This document shows, piece by piece, positions 5,433 to 9,204 of a stretch of DNA of 9,204 nt. Under the pieces are notes generated by a model. The model made no database searches. It saw only the letters and a list, made by a program, of their open reading frames with translations, and was not told the DNA's origin. Within the stretch, counting starts at the first letter, position 1. Every line of letters starts with the position of its first letter. The stretch comes from Ignavibacteria bacterium. Lineage in GTDB: Bacteria > Bacteroidota > Ignavibacteria > Ignavibacteriales > Melioribacteraceae. A program made the translations under genes and the position numbers. The DNA lies in the NCBI GenBank assembly GCA_027347805.1, contig DAIEQP010000202.1, positions 1 to 9,204 on the forward strand, read 5' to 3'.

Positions 5433-6563
5433 ATGAGAAGTAAAATTTATTTAGCTGTTTTTTTTGTGTCAGTTTTCCTTTCACAAAAATATTACGGGCA
5501 GTGGAGTTATAATTTATCAACAGAGCAGGAATTTAACGACAACCCTTTCCGCTCAACCGAACAAACAAGCACGTTTATTAATAACATGAATTTGAATGTT
5601 GCAAAGGAGTTAAACAACTTTGCTTTCGGTTATCAGGGAAGTTATTTCAATTTCACAGCAATACCTGAAAGAAATTTCTACTGGCATGTACTGTCCGCCT
5701 CAGTAAACTTTGAAAACTCAAATGCAGGTATTTTTGCGGAACAAAGACTTGGAAAAGATATTTATACATATTATGATTACACTAATTATACCGCATATTA
5801 TAATCACCAATTTTCGTTGAATGATATTTATTTTTCAGTATCTCCAAATTTCAGTTTAACAAAATATTCCAACATACCGATTCTTAATAATCTCAAGTTT
5901 GCAATTAACGGATCAATAAACCATGGTTTTGAAACCGGTACAACTTTAATACTGGGCAGCGGCTTTACTTTCAAAAAATATCTTAACCCGGTTCAAAGCG
6001 GAACATTTTCATATTTGGATGAAACCAATCAGGTTGTTACAGAATGTTACATCGATAAGAACATATCTTCATTAACACAGATACATTCATTTTTGCGTAT
6101 CGCTCAATCAGTCACCTCAACTACAGGTATTGCATTTCAATTTACAAACAGAAGTATTTTAAGCGGCATTGCAAGTTATGCTAAGGACTTAAATTTGGTT
6201 TATGGTGACGAATCGGAAATTTTCGATGATCCGGTCAATTACAAAGGAAATAATTATTCACTTGAACTGACCCAGCTCCTTTTTGAAAACACTACTGTTA
6301 AAGCAGGCTTTTTTCTGAACAATAAGTTTTATCCTTCTCAAGGAATTTACGATGAACTTTACAACTATTATACTGATGCTGCTAGAATTGATAATCAGAA
6401 AATATTCAACATTGGTATAAGTCATGGAATTCAGCTTGGAGGTTCAGGACAGACAACTCTTGATGTTAATCTTAAATATCAATTGATTGACAATAGCTCA
6501 AACAGCTCTCCTTTCAATTATAAGAATAATTCAATCAGCTTAAGTCTTGGTATAGAATTTTGA
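5433..6563 (+). CDS. Outer-membrane beta-barrel protein, family not recognised
   Basis: A 376-aa exported protein. The ATG at 5433 is chosen because GAGGA (5423-5427) sits 5 bp upstream; an in-frame TTG at 5421 would lie in the terminator T-run. Residues 1 to ~22 form a signal peptide (RSK, hydrophobic core, ending near YYGQ). The rest is built of alternating polar/aromatic segments of about 10 residues (for example WSYNLSTEQEF, FAFGYQGSYFNF, NDIYFSVSPNFSLT, TTLDVNLKYQLI) separated by Asn/Ser-rich turns, and the last strand SISLSLGIEF ends in Phe. These are signs of an outer-membrane barrel of perhaps 14-18 strands. No TonB box, plug domain or named porin motif is seen. It lies between the secreted protein and the sensor kinase on the same strand. 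Its function is unknown: a porin, a secretion or anchoring partner of the small protein, or an unrelated barrel are all possible. Confidence 0.85.
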   Translation: MRSKIYLAVFFVSVFLSQKYYGQWSYNLSTEQEFNDNPFRSTEQTSTFINNMNLNVAKELNNFAFGYQGSYFNFTAIPERNFYWHVLSASVNFENSNAGIFAEQRLGKDIYTYYDYTNYTAYYNHQFSLNDIYFSVSPNFSLTKYSNIPILNNLKFAINGSINHGFETGTTLILGSGFTFKKYLNPVQSGTFSYLDETNQVVTECYIDKNISSLTQIHSFLRIAQSVTSTTGIAFQFTNRSILSGIASYAKDLNLVYGDESEIFDDPVNYKGNNYSLELTQLLFENTTVKAGFFLNNKFYPSQGIYDELYNYYTDAARIDNQKIFNIGISHGIQLGGSGQTTLDVNLKYQLIDNSSNSSPFNYKNNSISLSLGIEF

Positions 6564-6578
6564 TTTTTGGTGAATCCA

Positions 6579-6607
6579 TTTTCATTTTTTTACCTCATAT
6601 ATATAAT
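6579..6607 (+). promoter_or_regulatory. Possible promoter for the kinase-regulator operon
   Basis: TTTTCA (6579-6584), a 17-bp spacer and TATAAT (6602-6607) lie in the 84-bp gap before the kinase ATG, implying a leader of about 35 nt. The -10 word is perfect for a generic sigma70 promoter. However, the Bacteroidota form TAnnTTTG is absent and the region is AT-rich, so chance is possible. Confidence 0.3.
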
Positions 6608-6647
6608 GATTTGATTATTTTAAAGAGAAATTGCCGGTAAAACCTCA

Positions 6648-8672
6648 ATGTTAAAAAGGGCTTTAATTCAACCTAAAAGCTTCATTCTGATTTTTATTAT
6701 TACTGCAGTTATTGCAGTGTCCTCTGCCGTCGTAGAATTAAATAACAGCAAAAAAGAAATGCTTGAGTTGATGGAAAAACAAGGACATTCAATTCTTGAA
6801 ACTGTTCTGAAATCATCAGACAATGCATTGTCATCGTACAACATGATTGAAGAAGAAATAAAGCAGCGGCTGCTGAACAACGCTTCATTTGTTAAGATGC
6901 TTTATGAAAATGGTTCGGTTTCAAATTCAGTCTTAAGAAAAATTGCGGATCAGAATAAAATATTCAGAATAAATATTTTTAATAAATCAGGGGAAAAAAT
7001 ATTCGGCAGTCATACGTATGTTCATAACAATTTAAGAGAAAAAGAAAATCCAGTTAAATACATAAAACCACTGATTGACGGGGAAAAAGACACGCTAATA
7101 ATTGGAGTTAAGAAAGCCCGTTTTTTAGATGAACAGCGTTTTGCTGTAGCAGTTGCCGCCAGGAATAGAAGCGCAATTGTTCTCAATATTAACGCCGATG
7201 ATTTGATGCATTTCAGAAAAGAAGTTGGGTTTGGAGTATTGCTTAAAAAAGTTACTGAGAATCCCCAGATAATTTATGCCGCTCTGCTTGACGAAAAAGG
7301 AATTATTGCAGGTTCAGGGGCAATTAGCAAATTAAAAAATCTTGAGAATGATTCCTTTTTACAGAAAACTCTGAAAACAAACAGCTACCAATGGCGTATT
7401 CTGAAAAATAATGACCTGGAAGTTTTTGAAGTATTGCATTCTTTTGCTCATTCAGGAAAAGTTGTCGGGGTTTTCAGGCTTGGGTTATCGCTCGATCCTC
7501 TAAAATCAATTGAAGACCGGCTCACACGCAGAATAATAATAATAACAATACTGCTTTTCATTTTCGGTTTTGTAACTATAACATTAGTGTTTCTAAAACA
7601 AAATTATAATATACTCTCCAAAAGAATTGCCGCTATAGAATCATACTCTTCGCGCATTGTTGATAATGTTAGCGATGGAATAATAGTTCTGGATTCATTT
7701 AAAAAAGTAATTGTTCTAAACAAAGCCGCTGAAAATATTTTTTCGCTTTCCGAACAACGCGCACAAGGCTTGGAATTGAACAGCCTCTTCCCTGCTAATG
7801 CCTGCAGGGAATTAACTGAATCAAAATCTGGTGAAATTCATGAAATTGACTGCACGCTTGATGGCTCGAACAAAATTTTTCTTATTTCCACAAGTGAATT
7901 CCATGACGAAAATAAACTAGTCAACAAGGTAATTGTTATTCGCGACCTTACTAATTTGAAACTGCTTGAGAAACAGGCAATTCGAAACGAAAAAATGATC
8001 GCAATGGGAAAACTATCCTCATTTGTTGCTCACGAAATTCGTAATCCGCTTAATTCAATTGGCACAATTGCACAGCAATTAAGTAAAGATTTCACTGTAA
8101 GTAAAAATCAGGATGAATTCGACAATCTTTCCAGGATAGTTTATAAAGAAGTTAAAAGAATTAATGAAACAATTGAAAATTTTCTTAGATTTTCCCGTCC
8201 GCAGCCAATTAAACCCGAGACATTTGAATTGACTAATTTTTTTGATGAACTAAAAAATCAATTTACCCCAAGACTATTAACACAAAGCATTGATTTGAAA
8301 ATCAGCTCTGAATATAGAGGGAATGTTTTCTGGGACAGGCAGCAGATAAAGCAGGTGTTTATTAATCTGATTGAAAATTCAATTGATGCTGAGCCAGCCG
8401 GCGGGACTATCAGAATAAACTCCGCTTTAGAAAATCCGAATAGCATTTTGATTACTATTTCCGATTCAGGTACCGGGATTTCAGAAGAAACAATTAACAG
8501 AATATTTGATTTGTATTTTACTACCAAAGAAAAAGGAAATGGAATCGGTTTAAGTATTGTTCACAAAATTATTACTGAGCATGGGGGCAGAATTAATGTG
8601 AGCAGTACAAAGAACCAAGGCACAACTTTTATAATTAATTTACCATTGCATTTTAATCTGGAACAGGCATGA
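6648..8672 (+). CDS. Membrane-bound PAS sensor histidine kinase (NtrB/AtoS/ZraS-like)
   Basis: A 674-aa sensor of a two-component system. TM1 is at ~11-30 and TM2 at ~294-316, enclosing a periplasmic domain of about 260 residues. Two similar strand-turn pieces in it, RINIFNKSGEKIFGS (107-121) and IIYAALLDEKGIIAGSG (208-224), suggest a double-Cache-like ligand sensor. A cytoplasmic PAS domain follows (~331-440). The HisKA H-box AHEIRNPLNS carries the phosphorylated His at H462 followed by E463, as in kinases that are also phosphatases. The ATPase has the N-box NLIENSIDA (573-581, N577), G1 DSGTG (606-610), an F-box around IFDLYFTTKEKG and G2 GNGIGL (630-635). All catalytic boxes are intact. 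No clear ribosome site precedes the ATG (AAAGAG is about 21 bp away). The stop overlaps the regulator start by 4 bp (ATGA). The signal is unknown. Confidence 0.95.
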   Translation: MLKRALIQPKSFILIFIITAVIAVSSAVVELNNSKKEMLELMEKQGHSILETVLKSSDNALSSYNMIEEEIKQRLLNNASFVKMLYENGSVSNSVLRKIADQNKIFRINIFNKSGEKIFGSHTYVHNNLREKENPVKYIKPLIDGEKDTLIIGVKKARFLDEQRFAVAVAARNRSAIVLNINADDLMHFRKEVGFGVLLKKVTENPQIIYAALLDEKGIIAGSGAISKLKNLENDSFLQKTLKTNSYQWRILKNNDLEVFEVLHSFAHSGKVVGVFRLGLSLDPLKSIEDRLTRRIIIITILLFIFGFVTITLVFLKQNYNILSKRIAAIESYSSRIVDNVSDGIIVLDSFKKVIVLNKAAENIFSLSEQRAQGLELNSLFPANACRELTESKSGEIHEIDCTLDGSNKIFLISTSEFHDENKLVNKVIVIRDLTNLKLLEKQAIRNEKMIAMGKLSSFVAHEIRNPLNSIGTIAQQLSKDFTVSKNQDEFDNLSRIVYKEVKRINETIENFLRFSRPQPIKPETFELTNFFDELKNQFTPRLLTQSIDLKISSEYRGNVFWDRQQIKQVFINLIENSIDAEPAGGTIRINSALENPNSILITISDSGTGISEETINRIFDLYFTTKEKGNGIGLSIVHKIITEHGGRINVSSTKNQGTTFIINLPLHFNLEQA

Positions 8673-9204
8673 AACAGTTTTCAATTCTGATAATAGATGA
8701 TGAAGAGCCGCAGTTATTCTCTCTCAAAAGCTTTCTATCCAAACGTGATTATAATATTTTCATTTCTACTTCCGGAGAAAAATCTATCGATATTGTCAGA
8801 AACGAAAACATCGATATTGTACTAACTGATTACAATATGCCGGGGTGGGATGGTGCGCGCGTATTAACTGAAATAAAAAAATTAAATCCCTCGATTGATG
8901 TTGTTGTTATGACGGCCTTTGGAACCGTTGATAATGCAGTTAATATTATGAAAAATGGCGCGTATGATTTTCTAAGCAAACCGATTGACCTGGATGTTTT
9001 GGAGAGCATACTAGACAAAGTGAAAGAAAAGAAATTACTAATAAGCGAAAACAGGCTTTTAAAAGATCAGCTCCAGGATAAATTCCGTTTTGAAAAAATA
9101 ATTTCTCAAAGCAGTGTAATGGAAAAAGTTCTGAATACTGCTGGTAGAGTCGCTGCATCAAAATCGACTGTATTGCTTCGGGGAGAAAGCGGTACTGGAA
9201 AAGA
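8669..9204 (+). CDS. NtrC-family sigma54 response regulator (3' truncated by window)
   Basis: The first 178 codons are visible; the frame is open at the window edge. Residues 1-120 are a receiver domain: acidic pair D10/D11, phospho-acceptor D54 in VLTDYNMPGWDG, the Thr switch T82 in MTAFGT and the conserved K104 in SKPID. After a helical linker (~115-140), FEKIISQSSVMEKVL and VLLRGESGTGK are the start of an AAA+ sigma54-interaction domain, with Walker A GESGTGK at 172-178 being the last residues seen. The usual family continues with the GAFTGA loop and a Fis-type DNA-binding domain, outside the window. The start ATG overlaps the kinase stop (ATGA), so the two are translationally coupled, and this is the kinase's partner. 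It should activate sigma54 promoters when phosphorylated; the targets are unknown. Confidence 0.95.
   Translation, partial: MKQFSILIIDDEEPQLFSLKSFLSKRDYNIFISTSGEKSIDIVRNENIDIVLTDYNMPGWDGARVLTEIKKLNPSIDVVVMTAFGTVDNAVNIMKNGAYDFLSKPIDLDVLESILDKVKEKKLLISENRLLKDQLQDKFRFEKIISQSSVMEKVLNTAGRVAASKSTVLLRGESGTGK

Noticed and set aside
6631..6654. Seven-codon leader ORF from TTG 6631 overlapping the kinase start
   Set aside because: AAAGAG lies just upstream at a suitable distance, but the ORF begins with a rare start and has no distinctive sequence, so it is indistinguishable from chance.

Overview
The window is AT-rich and reads like a genome of the Bacteroidota/Chlorobiota/Ignavibacteria group. The reasons are a fused FeoA-FeoB iron transporter, an OprB-like porin end, outer-membrane barrels ending in Phe, Bacteroidota-type promoter elements (TAnnTTTG), and a secreted protein with FVDxNGDGxNDNA repeats. 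This placement is an inference from gene style; there is no rRNA or other direct marker.

Layout. Positions 1-2807 (+) are an iron-uptake operon: the last 45 codons of an OprB-like outer-membrane porin, a FeoAB fusion (150-2639), and a tiny Cys-rich membrane protein of the FeoB-associated type (2649-2807). Positions 2808-3267 hold no credible gene but contain the most unusual structure in the window, a degenerate tandem array with a 20-21 bp period (about 2966-3240). This gap lies between convergent transcription units. Positions 3268-4741 (-) are a two-gene unit: hydE, the radical-SAM maturase of [FeFe]-hydrogenase, followed by a small DMT-family (DUF486) membrane protein. The 213-bp divergent intergenic region 4742-4954 carries a promoter -7 element for hydE, a perfect 6+6 bp dyad centred near -42 of that promoter, and a near-consensus Bacteroidota promoter for the rightward gene.

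Positions 4955-9204 (+) hold a secreted Asp/Asn/Gly-rich, probably Ca2+-binding small protein, a strong intrinsic terminator, an outer-membrane beta-barrel protein of unknown family, a membrane-bound PAS sensor histidine kinase, and the first 178 codons of an NtrC-type (sigma54-activating) response regulator, cut by the window edge inside its Walker A motif. The kinase and regulator genes overlap by 4 bp and form a clear two-component pair.

Working together: the left block imports ferrous iron, from outer-membrane porin (inferred) to inner-membrane FeoAB. HydE builds the hydrogenase H-cluster, but its partners hydF, hydG and hydA are not here. The right block looks like an envelope-sensing module: a secreted metal-binding protein, an outer-membrane barrel, and a sensor kinase with a large periplasmic domain plus sigma54 activator. 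The link between the secreted protein, the barrel and the two-component system is inferred from co-orientation only.
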